Shown here one piece after another: positions 44,958 through 53,857 of a stretch of DNA of 64,000 nucleotides. A program made the translations under genes and the position numbers. The notes beneath the pieces were generated by a model. That model was not told the origin of the DNA, ran no database searches, and was given only the letters and a program-made list of their open reading frames with translations. Where the stretch lies: positions 1,099,582 through 1,163,581 of the forward strand of contig NZ_CP049780.1 in the NCBI RefSeq assembly GCF_011193355.1, in the 5' to 3' direction. How positions within the stretch are numbered: the first letter of the stretch is position 1; each line of letters opens with the position of its first letter. This DNA comes from Streptomyces sp. JB150 (GTDB taxonomy: Bacteria; Actinomycetota; Actinomycetes; Streptomycetales; Streptomycetaceae).

Positions 44958-45659
44958 TTGTCGACACACCGGTCCACGGACTCCACACCGTCCACGGAAG
45001 ACGGCGGGCGCGAACCACGCCACCTAACGCGCCGGCTGATCCAGCTGTACGCCGGTCTCGCGCTGTACGGCGCCAGCTCCGCCCTCCTGGTGGAGGCGGG
45101 ACTCGGCCTGGAGCCGTGGAACGTGCTCCACCAGGGCCTGGCCGAACGCACCGGCCTCACGATCGGCGTCGTGTCGATCATCGTCGGCGCCGTGGTGCTG
45201 CTGCTGTGGGTCCCGCTGCGCCAGCGCCCGGGACTCGGCACGGTCTCCAACGTGTTCGTGGTGGGCATCGCCATGGACGGCACGCTCGCCCTCGTCCCCG
45301 AGGCGCACACCCTGCTCGTCCGGGTCCCCCTGATGCTGGCCGGCATCGTCCTCAACGGCGTCGCCACCGGTCTGTACATCGCCGCCCGCTTCGGTCCGGG
45401 GCCGCGCGACGGGCTGATGACCGGGCTGCACCGGCGCACCGGCCGGTCGATCCGGCTGATGCGGACGGCCGTCGAGGTCGCGGTCGTGACCGGCGGTTTC
45501 GTCCTGGGCGGCACCATCGGCGTGGCCACGGTGCTGTACGCGGTCGCGATCGGCCCGCTCGCCCAGCTCTTCCTGCGGGTGTTCGCCGTCCCGTCGGCAT
45601 CCGACGGCAGCACGGTCGTTGCCGAGGGGCAACCGCGGCGCGCGATACTGCGACGGTGA
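44958..45659 (+). CDS. yczE: YczE/YitT-type integral membrane protein
   Basis: A 233-residue membrane protein with five or six helices, matching the YczE family (LYGASSALLVEAGLGLEPWN, GLYIAARFGPGPRDGLMTG). Function in the cell is not established; partner MocR proteins regulate it. The TTG at 44958 is chosen because AGGGGGGA lies four bases upstream. The ATG at 44922 gives a longer N-terminus but has no ribosome site. The stop overlaps the next gene's GTG as GTGA. Confidence 0.85.
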   Translation: MSTHRSTDSTPSTEDGGREPRHLTRRLIQLYAGLALYGASSALLVEAGLGLEPWNVLHQGLAERTGLTIGVVSIIVGAVVLLLWVPLRQRPGLGTVSNVFVVGIAMDGTLALVPEAHTLLVRVPLMLAGIVLNGVATGLYIAARFGPGPRDGLMTGLHRRTGRSIRLMRTAVEVAVVTGGFVLGGTIGVATVLYAVAIGPLAQLFLRVFAVPSASDGSTVVAEGQPRRAILRR

Positions 45660-46423
45660 GCACGCGCGTACGCCATCCGTATCTCGACCATCCCGGCCCC
45701 ATCCCGTTCGCCCACCGGGGCGGGGCGGCCGACGGCCTGGAGAACACCGTGCTCCAGTTCCGGCGCGCGGTCGAGGCCGGCTACCGGTACATCGAGACCG
45801 ATGTGCACGCCACGCGGGACGGCAAGCTCGTGGCGTTCCACGACACGACGCTGGACCGGGTGACCGACGGCACGGGCCGGATCGCGGAGCTGCCGTGGGC
45901 GGAGGTGCGGCACGCGCGCGTGGGCGGCCGCGAACCGGTGCCGCTGTTCGAGGAGCTGCTGGAGACCTTCCCCGAGGTGCGCTGGAACGTCGACCTCAAG
46001 GCGGAGTCGGCGCTGCACTCGTTCCTGAACCTGGTGGCGCGCACCGACTCCTGGGACCGAGTATGCGTCGGCTCCTTCTCGGAGGCCCGCGTGGTCCGCG
46101 CCCAGCGGCTGGCCGGACCGCGCCTGGCGACGTCGTACGGCACCCGGGGCGTGCTCAATCTGCGGCTGCGCTCGTGGGGTGTCCCGGCGGCGCTGCGCCG
46201 CTCGGCCGTCGCCGCGCAGGTGCCCGAGTCCCAGTCGGGGATCCAGGTGGTCGACCGCCGCTTCATCCGCGCCGCCCACGCGCGCGGGCTCCAGGTGCAC
46301 GTATGGACGATCAACGAACCGGAGCGGATGCACCGGCTCCTGGACCTGGGCGTCGATGGCATCATGACCGATCACATCGACACACTGCGCAGGGTCATGG
46401 AGGACCGCGGCCTCTGGGTGTGA
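45656..46423 (+). CDS. Glycerophosphodiester phosphodiesterase
   Basis: A 255-residue GDPD-family enzyme. It hydrolyses glycerophosphodiesters to glycerol-3-phosphate and an alcohol. Catalytic His20 lies in FAHRGG, with Glu29 in GLENT and the metal ligands in ETDVHATRDGKLVAFHD. Late family motifs are NVDLKAE and HVWTINEPERMHRLLDLGVDGI. No signal peptide is seen, so it acts on imported or internal substrates. The GTG start overlaps the yczE stop by four bases, showing coupling. Confidence 0.93.
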   Translation: MSTRVRHPYLDHPGPIPFAHRGGAADGLENTVLQFRRAVEAGYRYIETDVHATRDGKLVAFHDTTLDRVTDGTGRIAELPWAEVRHARVGGREPVPLFEELLETFPEVRWNVDLKAESALHSFLNLVARTDSWDRVCVGSFSEARVVRAQRLAGPRLATSYGTRGVLNLRLRSWGVPAALRRSAVAAQVPESQSGIQVVDRRFIRAAHARGLQVHVWTINEPERMHRLLDLGVDGIMTDHIDTLRRVMEDRGLWV

Positions 46424-46484
46424 CCCGCCGGGCCCGCCGCCGCCCGGCCCTTGCGCGCGGCATCGGCGGGGAAGCGGGGCACGG

Positions 46485-47840
46485 GTGGGCACGGACACCG
46501 GGCGGACCGGCGCGCGGGAGGCGGACGGCGAGTCCGCCGCGCGACGGCGTGAGCAGCGTGGCTGGTACGTCTACGACTGGGCGTGCTCCGTCTACTCGAC
46601 GAGCGTCCTCACCGTCTTCCTCGGCCCCTATCTGACCTCGGTCGCCGAGTCGGCGGCGGACGCCGACGGGTTCGTGCATCCGCTGGGGATCCCGGTCCGC
46701 GCGGGAGCCTTCTTCGCGTACGCGGTGTCCCTGTCGGTGGTCGTGGCCGTCCTGGCGATGCCCCTGGTGGGCGCCGCCGCCGACCGCACGGGCCGCAAGA
46801 AGCCCCTGCTGGCCGCCGCCGCGTACGTGGGCGCCACGGCCACCGCGGGCATGTTCTTCCTCTCCGGCGACCGCTATCTGCTCGGCGGGGCGCTGCTGGT
46901 CGTGGCGAACGCGGCCCAGTCGGTGGCGATGATGCTCTACAACTCCTACCTGCCGCAGATCGCGCCGCCCGAGGAGCGGGACGCGGTCTCCTCGCGCGGC
47001 TGGGCCTTCGGGTACGCGGCGGGAGCGCTGGTCCTGGTCGGCAATCTGGTGCTCTACCTCTCCCACGACTCGTTCGGCCTCTCGGAGAGCGAGGCCGTGC
47101 GCGTCTGTCTGGCCTCGGCGGGGCTGTGGTGGGGTGCGTTCGCGCTGATCCCGCTGCGCCGCCTGCGCGACCGCCCGGCACCCGGGCCGGCGCCGGCCGT
47201 GACCGGCCGGCGGCAGCTGCTGGCGACCCTGCGCGACATGCGCCGCCACCCGCTGACCCTGGGCTTCCTGCTGGCGTACCTGGTCTACAACGACGGCATC
47301 CAGACCGTGATCAGCCAGGCCTCGGTGTACGGCTCGAAGGAGCTGGGGCTCGGCCAGTCGACGCTCATCGCGGCGGTGCTGCTGGTCCAGGTGCTGGCGG
47401 TGGCGGGCGCGCTGGCGCTGGGCCGGCTGGCGCGGCGGTACGGCGCGCAACGGACGGTGCTGGGGTCGCTGGTGGCGTGGACGGTGATTCTCGCCACGGG
47501 ATACTTCCTGCCGGCCGGGGAGCCGGTGTGGTTCTTCGCGCTGGCCGCCGCGATCGGCCTGGTCCTCGGCGGCAGCCAGGCGCTGTCCCGCTCCCTGTTC
47601 TCGCACCTGGTCCCGCCCGGGAAGGAGGCCGAGTACTTCTCGGCGTACGAGCTGAGCGACCGCGGGATGAGCTGGCTGGGCCCGCTGCTGTTCGGGTTGA
47701 CCTACCAGCTGACCGGGAGCTACCGGGACGCGATCATCTCGCTGGTGGCCTTCTTCGTGCTGGGTTTCGTGCTCCTCGCGCGGGTACCGGTACGGCGGGC
47801 GATCGGGGACGCGGGCAACCCGGTTCCCGAAAGGATTTAG
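46485..47840 (+). CDS. MFS transporter (Atg22/UMF1-like)
   Basis: A 451-residue membrane transporter with about twelve helices. The N-terminal WYVYDWACSVYSTSVLTVFL and the PLVGAAADRTGRKKP loop match the vacuole-effluxer-like UMF1 branch of MFS permeases. Family members export amino acids in yeast; the bacterial substrate is unknown. It starts at GTG 46485, 61 bases after the phosphodiesterase gene, and may share its transcript. Confidence 0.87.
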   Translation: MGTDTGRTGAREADGESAARRREQRGWYVYDWACSVYSTSVLTVFLGPYLTSVAESAADADGFVHPLGIPVRAGAFFAYAVSLSVVVAVLAMPLVGAAADRTGRKKPLLAAAAYVGATATAGMFFLSGDRYLLGGALLVVANAAQSVAMMLYNSYLPQIAPPEERDAVSSRGWAFGYAAGALVLVGNLVLYLSHDSFGLSESEAVRVCLASAGLWWGAFALIPLRRLRDRPAPGPAPAVTGRRQLLATLRDMRRHPLTLGFLLAYLVYNDGIQTVISQASVYGSKELGLGQSTLIAAVLLVQVLAVAGALALGRLARRYGAQRTVLGSLVAWTVILATGYFLPAGEPVWFFALAAAIGLVLGGSQALSRSLFSHLVPPGKEAEYFSAYELSDRGMSWLGPLLFGLTYQLTGSYRDAIISLVAFFVLGFVLLARVPVRRAIGDAGNPVPERI

Positions 47841-48029
47841 CACTCGGCGCGAAAGGGCTGTAGTGTACGCGTTTGGCCTGCCAGGCGTACCGTTACTGCG
47901 TCAAAGATGATGAAACGCTGGGTGACATCTCCGATCAGATGTGACAAACCGGGCGCCTGTGGGTACTGCACTGGTTGACAAGGCTGCGGCTACGACGGCG
48001 ACGCATGACCCGGAACGGGACTCCGAACG

Positions 48030-48055
48030 GGAATCTTTACCGCCGACCGGACGTT
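48030..48055 (+). promoter_or_regulatory. Sigma-R promoter of rbpA
   Basis: GGAAT (48030-48034), an exact 18-base spacer, and GTT (48053-48055) match the sigma-R consensus GGAAT-N18-GTT. It lies 62 bases before the rbpA start. Sigma-R (thiol oxidative stress) control of rbpA is established in S. coelicolor. Confidence 0.85.
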
Positions 48056-48116
48056 GACCGGATGACGACGACAGCGACACCTGTCCTGTGGGCGACAAGC
48101 CCGGGAGGCACGATTC

Positions 48117-48491
48117 ATGAGTGAGCGAGCTCTTCGCGGCACGCGCCTCGTGGTGACCAGCTACGAGACGGACCGCGGCATCGACCTGGCCCCGCGCCAG
48201 GCCGTGGAGTACGCATGCGAGAAGGGGCACCGGTTCGAAATGCCCTTCTCGGTCGAGGCGGAGATCCCGCCGGAGTGGGAGTGCAAGGTCTGCGGGGCCC
48301 AGGCACTCCTCGTGGACGGTGACGGTCCGGAGGAGAAGAAGGCGAAGCCGGCCCGTACGCACTGGGACATGCTGATGGAGCGCCGCACCCGTGAGGAACT
48401 CGAAGAGGTCCTCGAGGAGCGGCTCGCCGTCCTGCGTTCCGGCGCGATGAACATCGCCGTTCATCCGCGGGACAGCCGCAAGTCGGCCTAG
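48117..48491 (+). CDS. rbpA: RNA polymerase-binding protein RbpA
   Basis: An essential-type actinobacterial transcription factor of 124 residues that binds RNA polymerase and the principal sigma factor and stabilises open complexes. It contains the RbpA core domain with zinc ligands Cys34, His38 (CEKGH), Cys56 and Cys59 (CKVC). The basic linker PEEKKAKPARTHWDML and the C-terminal sigma-interaction domain RTREELEEVLEERLAVLR follow. GGGAGG precedes the ATG. A perfect sigma-R promoter lies upstream, linking its level to thiol stress. Confidence 0.97.
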   Translation: MSERALRGTRLVVTSYETDRGIDLAPRQAVEYACEKGHRFEMPFSVEAEIPPEWECKVCGAQALLVDGDGPEEKKAKPARTHWDMLMERRTREELEEVLEERLAVLRSGAMNIAVHPRDSRKSA

Positions 48492-48528
48492 CCCGCGGGG
48501 CCCGGCCCGATTTCCAGCGCACGCACCT

Positions 48529-48572
48529 GACCGCGGGCGCCGTACGTGAGGCCACGTACGGCGCCCGCGGTC
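48529..48572. terminator. Very strong bidirectional terminator, rbpA/fxsA
   Basis: A perfect 20-bp stem (48529-48548 with 48553-48572) with a four-base AGGC loop lies between the converging rbpA and fxsA genes. Confidence 0.9.
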
Positions 48573-48612
48573 GTCGTGCTGCCCTGACGGACCCGCTCGG
48601 TGCGTGGGGCGG

Positions 48613-49167
48613 TCAGCGGTTCAGCGGCGGGTACTGCTCGCGCGGCGGGTCCGCCGGGGTGTCGCGGACGACCTCGCCCTGGACGACCTTGCCGTCGGGG
48701 CGGTACATGCGGGTCTGCTGGAAGACGTCACCCAGGGAGCCGGGGGCGGTCCGGCGCAGCCTGCGCTCCACCGTGCGCTCGGTGTACCGGCCGAGGGCCT
48801 TCCGGACCGGCGGGACGAGCAGGAGCAGACCGGCGACGTCCGAGATCAGACCGGGCAGCATCAGCAGCAGGCCGCCCAGCATCAGCAGTCCGCTGCCGCC
48901 TCCGCTGGAGGGCGCGGTGCCGCTCTGCAGCGCCTCGTTGAGATTCCGGAAGGCGCGCCGGCCCGCCCGCTTGATGACCAGGGAGCCGAGCACCAGCCCG
49001 GCGAGCAGCAGCAGGAACACCGTGAAGCCGCCCGCCGCCTCGGCGACCACGGTGAGCAGCCAGATCTCCAGCACCAGCGACGCCGCCACGGCGAGCGGCA
49101 GCGCCGTGCGCAGCCGGGATCGCCGGGGCCGGGTGAGGGGCGGAGGGGTCGGAGCGCCAGTCGTCAT
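48613..49167 (-). CDS. fxsA: FxsA-family membrane protein
   Basis: A 184-residue membrane protein with four helices. It carries the family segments EIWLLTVVAEAAGGF, GLVLGSLVIKRAGRRAFRNL and LLMLPGLISDVAGLLLLVP. E. coli FxsA eases phage T7 exclusion by F-plasmid PifA when overproduced; its normal role is unknown. The C-terminus is polar and Pro-rich. It lies downstream of ppm1 on the same strand and converges on rbpA. Confidence 0.9.
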   Translation of the reverse strand: MTTGAPTPPPLTRPRRSRLRTALPLAVAASLVLEIWLLTVVAEAAGGFTVFLLLLAGLVLGSLVIKRAGRRAFRNLNEALQSGTAPSSGGGSGLLMLGGLLLMLPGLISDVAGLLLLVPPVRKALGRYTERTVERRLRRTAPGSLGDVFQQTRMYRPDGKVVQGEVVRDTPADPPREQYPPLNR

Positions 49168-49229
49168 GCGTCCAGTGTGCCCGCACGGGGCTCAGCACGG
49201 GATAAGGGCCGTGCCCGGCCGGGGACGCC

Positions 49230-50033
49230 CTACCGCTGCGGCGCCCCGCCGCCCCGCCGCAGCAGCTTGCCGACCCGCTCCTCCACGCCCCAGGAGGTGA
49301 CCCGCCACAGGGCCTCGACGAGGATGTCGCGGCTCATCTTGGAGTCGCCCAGCTCCCGTTCGACGAAGGTGATCGGCACCTCGACGACGTGGTAGCCGGC
49401 TTTGATCGCGCGGCGGGCGAGGTCGACCTGGAAGCAGTAGCCCTGGGAGGCGACCTCCTGCAGGCCGAGGCCCCGCAGGGTCTCCGCGCGGAAGGCGCGG
49501 TAGCCGCCGGTGATGTCGCGCAGCGGCAGGTCGAGCGCGAGGCGCGAGTACAGGCTGCCGCCGCGGGAGATGAACTCGCGGGACTTGGGCCAGTTGACCA
49601 CCCGGCCGCCCGGCACCCAGCGGGAGCCGAGCACCAGGTCGGCGCCCTTGAGCGCGGTCAGCAGCCGGGGCAGTTCCTCGGGCTGGTGGGAGCCGTCGGC
49701 GTCCATCTCGATCAGCACGCCGTAGTCCCGCTCCAGGCCCCAGCGGAAGCCCGCGAGATAGGCGGCGCCGAGGCCTTCCTTTCCCTTGCGGTGCAGCACG
49801 TGGACCTGCTCGTCGACGGCGGCGAGCTCGTCGGCGAGCTTGCCGGTGCCGTCGGGGCTGTTGTCGTCGGCCACCAGAACGTGCGCCTCGGGGACCGCCT
49901 CGCGCACCCGGCCGACGATCGTCTTGATGTTCTCCGCCTCGTTGTAGGTCGGAATGATCACCAAGGCCGTGCCGAGCGGGCCGAAGCGCCTCCCCTGGGC
50001 CTTGGCCGCGCGGGTCCCGTCGCCGTCGTTCAC
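49230..50033 (-). CDS. ppm1: Polyprenol phosphate mannosyltransferase (Ppm1)
   Basis: A 267-residue GT2 enzyme. It transfers mannose from GDP-mannose to polyprenyl phosphate, supplying donor for protein O-mannosylation and other mannosylation outside the membrane. Motifs are VIIPTYNEAENI, VADDNSPDGTG, the metal-binding MDADGSHQPEEL and ITGGYRAFR. It lacks the fused acyltransferase found in the mycobacterial enzyme. The GTG at 50033 is chosen for AAGGGG eight bases upstream. S. coelicolor ppm1 is known to be needed for phiC31 infection. Confidence 0.92.
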   Translation of the reverse strand: MNDGDGTRAAKAQGRRFGPLGTALVIIPTYNEAENIKTIVGRVREAVPEAHVLVADDNSPDGTGKLADELAAVDEQVHVLHRKGKEGLGAAYLAGFRWGLERDYGVLIEMDADGSHQPEELPRLLTALKGADLVLGSRWVPGGRVVNWPKSREFISRGGSLYSRLALDLPLRDITGGYRAFRAETLRGLGLQEVASQGYCFQVDLARRAIKAGYHVVEVPITFVERELGDSKMSRDILVEALWRVTSWGVEERVGKLLRRGGGAPQR

Positions 50034-50579
50034 TGCTGCCCCTTCATGTCCGTACGCAGAGGTCCACCATAGTGGCCGCGGCCTGCGCGGATGCGACAAG
50101 GCGTGCGGACGGTGGTGTCGGCCTCGCGCGAGCGGGGCAGATGCGCGGATTTGACCGGCCCCACCGGCCACCGGTGCGGCGGATGGGGGCCCGGCGCCCT
50201 TCGGTCCGACCTGGGACCCGCTGGCTGCGGGTCTACCGAAAGCCGTTGTCTACTGAGCACCCGGGCCCCACCCGGGTCACACCTTCCCGACCGGCCGGAA
50301 CGCTCCCCCGCGTGCGGTGCGGACGCTGAGCCTGGCTCCCAGTGACGGTGCCCCGGTGCGGTACACCATCCCTGACCCAGCGGCACCGCGACGCGTGTGC
50401 GAACGTCCCCGGTCGGGTGTCCGGTGGTGGACCCGGCCGAACCTACCGGCCCCGGGCCGCCGCCTGTCAACAGCCGTTTGACCTGCGGGTTTCCTTCGAA
50501 ACCGCAGGTCGGAGCGGAGGATGCGCAGGTCGCGCGACGGTGCGCCGGGCGTGCTGCGCCCCGGCGTCACCCCCACAGA
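50034..50579. other. Large intergenic region upstream of ppm1
   Basis: About 545 bases without a credible protein gene, less codon-biased than flanking genes. It contains the ppm1 promoter near 50050-50130 and a hairpin at 50480-50510. A small RNA could fit between, but no promoter-terminator pair is clear enough to call. Confidence 0.4.
50480..50510 (-). terminator. Terminator of the amidohydrolase gene
   Basis: The arms GACCTGCGGGTTTC and GAAACCGCAGGTC (50480-50493 with 50498-50510, one bulged G) form a 13-bp hairpin 70 bases beyond the amidohydrolase stop. Confidence 0.65.
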
Positions 50580-52184
50580 TCACTCGCCCGGCCGTACGAA
50601 GACCGTCCGCCCGCCGACCACCGTGCGCAGACAGACGGGCAGGTCGGCGCCGGGGGTCAGGTCGGGCAGGCCGGGCGTGCCGGAGCGCGGGTCGGTGGAC
50701 CAGCGGGCGACCCGGTCGTCGGGTGCCTGCACGACGAGTTCCCCGGTGCGCCACACCGCGTAGTCCGCGGGCGCGCCCGGCACCAGGACGCCCGCGTCGT
50801 CGCGGCCGACCGCCCGCCAGCCGCCGCGGGTGTGGGCGGTGAAGGCGGCCCGTACGGAGACCCGGTGCTCGGGGGTGCGGTGGAAGGCGGCGGCGCGGAC
50901 CGTGCCCCACGGGTCGAGCGGGGTGACGGGGCTGTCGGAGCCGAGGGCGAGCGGGACCCCGGCGCGCAGCAGGGCCGCGAACGGGTTGAGCGAGCGGGCG
51001 CGCTCGGCGCCGAGCCGCTGGGCGTACATGCCGTCCTCGCCGCCCCACAGGGCGTCGAAGGCGGGCTGCACGGAGGCGGTCAGGCCGAGTTCGGCGAAGG
51101 CGGCGATGGTCTGCGGGGTGAGCATCTCGGCGTGCTCGATCCGGTGCCGGGCCGCCCGGACGCGGGCGAGGCCGAGCTTCTCGGCGGCCGCGCGCACGCC
51201 CTCGACGACGGCGGTGACGGCGGCGTCGCCGATGGCGTGGAAGCCCGCCTGCAGGCCCGCCTCGGTGCAGGCGACGACGTGCGCGGCGACGGCTGCGGCG
51301 TCGAGGTAGGCAGTGCCGGTGTGGGCGGCGTCGGCGTACGGCTCGTGCAGGCAGGCGGTGTGGGAGCCGAGGGCGCCGTCGGCGAAGAGGTCGCCCGCCG
51401 CGCCGAGCGCGCCCAGCTCGCGCGCCTTGTCCACGTCGCGTTCGGCCCAGTAGCCGACGACGCGCGGGCCGGGCTCCTCGGCGGCGAGGCGGAGCAGGCC
51501 GGTGAAGTCGTCCTCGGAGGAGATCTCCGGGCCGCCGCACTCGTGGACCGAGCCGATGCCGAGGGAGGCGGCGTGGGCGAGGGCGGCGCGCTGGGCCTCG
51601 GTGCGCTGCCGCGCGGTGACGGCACCGAGGGCGGCGGCGCGGACCGCGTGGTGGGCGTCGGCGGTCAGCGGGCCGTCGCCGACCGCGCCGAGGCCGGGGG
51701 TGAGGTCGAGCAGGGCGGTGGTGACGACCGCCGAGTGGACGTCGATCCGGCTCAGGTAGAGGGGGCGCCCGCCGGTGGCCTCGTCCAGCTCCGCGCGCGT
51801 GGGCGGGCGGCCTCCGGGCCAGCGGGCGGCGTCCCAGCCGTGGCCGAGCAGCACCCGGTCGTGCGGGCGGGCGGCGGCGAAGTCCCGTACGAGGGCGAGA
51901 GCGTGGTCGAGGTCGGGTGCGGCGGACAGGTCGAGCCCGGTGAGGGCGAGGCCGGTCGCGGTGGTGTGGACGTGGGCGTCGGTGAACGCGGGCGTGACGA
52001 GGGCGCCGTCGAGGTCGATCACCTCGTCGACGCCGTCCGCGAAGGCGTCGGCCGCGCCCTCGGAGCCGACCCAGGCGACCTGGCCGTGTTCGACGACCAT
52101 GGCGGTGGCGAACGGGTCGGCGGGGCTGTGGACCTCTCCGCGGCGGAGGAGGACGGTCTTCGTCGGGGCGGTGCGCTCACTCAT
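50580..52184 (-). CDS. YtcJ-like amidohydrolase
   Basis: A 534-residue metal-dependent hydrolase of the amidohydrolase-3 (YtcJ) branch. The metal-binding His71-x-His73 is in FTDAHVHTT. Further ligands are likely in FHAIGDAAV, RIEHAEMLTP and GSDSPVTPLDPW. Proteins of this branch hydrolyse formamides or cyclic amides, often of unknown substrate. There is no signal peptide. It lies just downstream of an Lrp regulator gene on the same strand with a 45-base gap, so co-transcription is possible. Confidence 0.9.
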   Translation of the reverse strand: MSERTAPTKTVLLRRGEVHSPADPFATAMVVEHGQVAWVGSEGAADAFADGVDEVIDLDGALVTPAFTDAHVHTTATGLALTGLDLSAAPDLDHALALVRDFAAARPHDRVLLGHGWDAARWPGGRPPTRAELDEATGGRPLYLSRIDVHSAVVTTALLDLTPGLGAVGDGPLTADAHHAVRAAALGAVTARQRTEAQRAALAHAASLGIGSVHECGGPEISSEDDFTGLLRLAAEEPGPRVVGYWAERDVDKARELGALGAAGDLFADGALGSHTACLHEPYADAAHTGTAYLDAAAVAAHVVACTEAGLQAGFHAIGDAAVTAVVEGVRAAAEKLGLARVRAARHRIEHAEMLTPQTIAAFAELGLTASVQPAFDALWGGEDGMYAQRLGAERARSLNPFAALLRAGVPLALGSDSPVTPLDPWGTVRAAAFHRTPEHRVSVRAAFTAHTRGGWRAVGRDDAGVLVPGAPADYAVWRTGELVVQAPDDRVARWSTDPRSGTPGLPDLTPGADLPVCLRTVVGGRTVFVRPGE

Positions 52185-52229
52185 GGGAACAGTTTCGCGC
52201 CCCGCGTGCGCCGCCCCGCACCCAGGTGC

Positions 52230-52670
52230 TCAGATACGCGGGGGCCGGGCCTCGTACGGCGTCGACAGGACCACGGTGGTACGGGTCGAGACCCCGGCGA
52301 GGCTGCGCAGCCGGGCCAGCAGCTCCTCCAGTTCGTGCGGGGTGGCCACCCGCACCTTGAGGATGTAGTTCTCGTCGCCGGCGACGCTGTGGCAGGCCTC
52401 GATCTCGGGGACGCCCGCGAGGCGGTCGGCGATGTCGTCGGGTGCGCTGGGGTCGAACGGCTTGACCGAGATGAAGGCGGTCAGGGGCAGCCCGACGGCC
52501 TCCGGGTCGACCACGGCGGCGTACCCGCGGATGACGCCACGCTGTTCCAGCCGGCGCACGCGCTGATGCACGGCCGAGGTGGACAGGCCCGTGGCCTTGC
52601 CCAGGTCGGTGTAGCTCATCCGCCCGTCCTTGACGAGCAGCTGCACGATCTGTCGGTCCAGCTCCTCCAT
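52230..52670 (-). CDS. Lrp/AsnC-family transcriptional regulator
   Basis: A 146-residue feast/famine regulator. The helix-turn-helix lies at residues 18-45 (SYTDLGKATGLSTSAVHQRV), followed by the RAM ligand-binding domain (GVPEIEACHSVAGDENYILK). MEELDRQIVQLL is the family's usual beginning. The ATG has no clear ribosome site; upstream in-frame codons give an atypical N-terminus. It probably responds to an amino acid. Adjacent targets may be the amidohydrolase and itself. Confidence 0.9.
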   Translation of the reverse strand: MEELDRQIVQLLVKDGRMSYTDLGKATGLSTSAVHQRVRRLEQRGVIRGYAAVVDPEAVGLPLTAFISVKPFDPSAPDDIADRLAGVPEIEACHSVAGDENYILKVRVATPHELEELLARLRSLAGVSTRTTVVLSTPYEARPPRI

Positions 52671-52937
52671 GGCGCAAGAACCTACAGTGCGGCTGATCTC
52701 CACGGATAGCCGAGCGGCGCAGGTCATACCCGGTTCGTGATGTGGTGGCCTGGATGTTGGGCCATCCGGGCGGTGCGGGCGCCGGGTGGGGCACCTGCGC
52801 ATGGCATGTGACGAACGCCACAAGATCCGGGCCGTCTCCGTGATGTTCTCGTGATTACCCCCCGAGCCCGCTGGGCAGTGCTTGGTGTGGTCGAGGCCGC
52901 AGTGCCCGAACGGCCCAGCCCGAGGGGGAGAATCCCA

Positions 52938-53378
52938 ATGCAGAGTCTTAAGCGCCCTGGTCGTACCGTGCCCAAGCGGCAGCAGCCGGTCGTCGAGCCC
53001 GAGCCGGAGGGTGTCGAACCCGACGCCCTCGACGACGCCGACGAGTTCGACGCGTACGACACCTTCGAGATGTTCCGGGTGATCTGCCCGGACTGCGCGC
53101 AGCCCATCGCCCTGCTGGCGGACGAGGAGGTCCTGCCGGAGCACGCGCTGTGCGCCTCGCCGTGGAACCCGTTCGGCCTCACGGTCTGTCCCGGCACCGG
53201 CCGCCGGGCCGCCGACGCCCGGCCGGCGGACGAGTCGTTCGAGCCGCAGGAGCAGGACACCGCCCTGCTGCTGACCCTGCCGCAGGGCCTCGACTGGCGC
53301 ACGCAGCCCTTCTCGCACGTCGGCGGCCCGGGCTCCCGCCCGATGCGCGTCCCGTCGCTGCGCCGCCGCGCCGCCTGA
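52938..53378 (+). CDS. Small Cys-containing conserved hypothetical protein
   Basis: A 146-residue protein beginning MQSLKRPGRTVPKRQQ with GAGGGGGAG upstream. A strongly acidic middle (DALDDADEFDAYDTFEMF) is followed by a CPDC pair and two further Cys in ALCASPWNPFGLTVCPGTG, giving four Cys that could bind zinc. The end is basic. It lies divergent from the Lrp gene. I do not recognise a named family. Confidence 0.72.
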   Translation: MQSLKRPGRTVPKRQQPVVEPEPEGVEPDALDDADEFDAYDTFEMFRVICPDCAQPIALLADEEVLPEHALCASPWNPFGLTVCPGTGRRAADARPADESFEPQEQDTALLLTLPQGLDWRTQPFSHVGGPGSRPMRVPSLRRRAA

Positions 53379-53857
53379 CCACACCGCCGGCCGGCACCGG
53401 CGCGCCGTCCTGAAACACCGGCGCGCCGCGTGGCGGCACTGCTGCACGGACGGCGACATCCCCGCGCGGACGGCGGCAACCCCGCGCGGACCGCAGCGCC
53501 GTCACTCCGACCGCAGCACCGCCGCTTCTCCGGCAGCGCCGCCGCTCGGTCCGCAGCGCCGCCGTATCCCCGGCAGCACCGCCATGGACCGGCGGCGTCG
53601 CCGCGCTGCTCGGCCGTGGTCCGGCCGTCCGGCCGCAGCGGCACAGCGGCACTCCCGTCTCACCGCTCCGCACCGCGGCACCGGCCGCCGCAGTGCGGTT
53701 CGGCGGGCCCGGATGCGCCGTACGAGTGACATCCGCTTCGGAGTGCGACCCGCGCGCCCGCGCGCCGGTGGAGCTTCCGGGCGCCGGGCGCCGTCCGGAA
53801 CGTACGCCCGATTCCGCGCACCGGTGACCTGTCCGGCCGGTGGCGCGTTGCCCCGGT
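53379..53857. repeat. GC-rich degenerate repeat region
   Basis: From about 53430 to 53660 the sequence is a run of imperfect copies of CCGCAGCGCCGCCG-like words at roughly 16-36 base spacing. No reading frame has a ribosome site or protein-like composition that I trust. The part from 53700 to 53857 probably holds the promoter of the next small gene. Confidence 0.45.

Noticed and set aside
47975..48000. Second housekeeping promoter for rbpA starting at TTGACA
   Set aside because: The -35 match is perfect but no -10 element is found 16-19 bases downstream.
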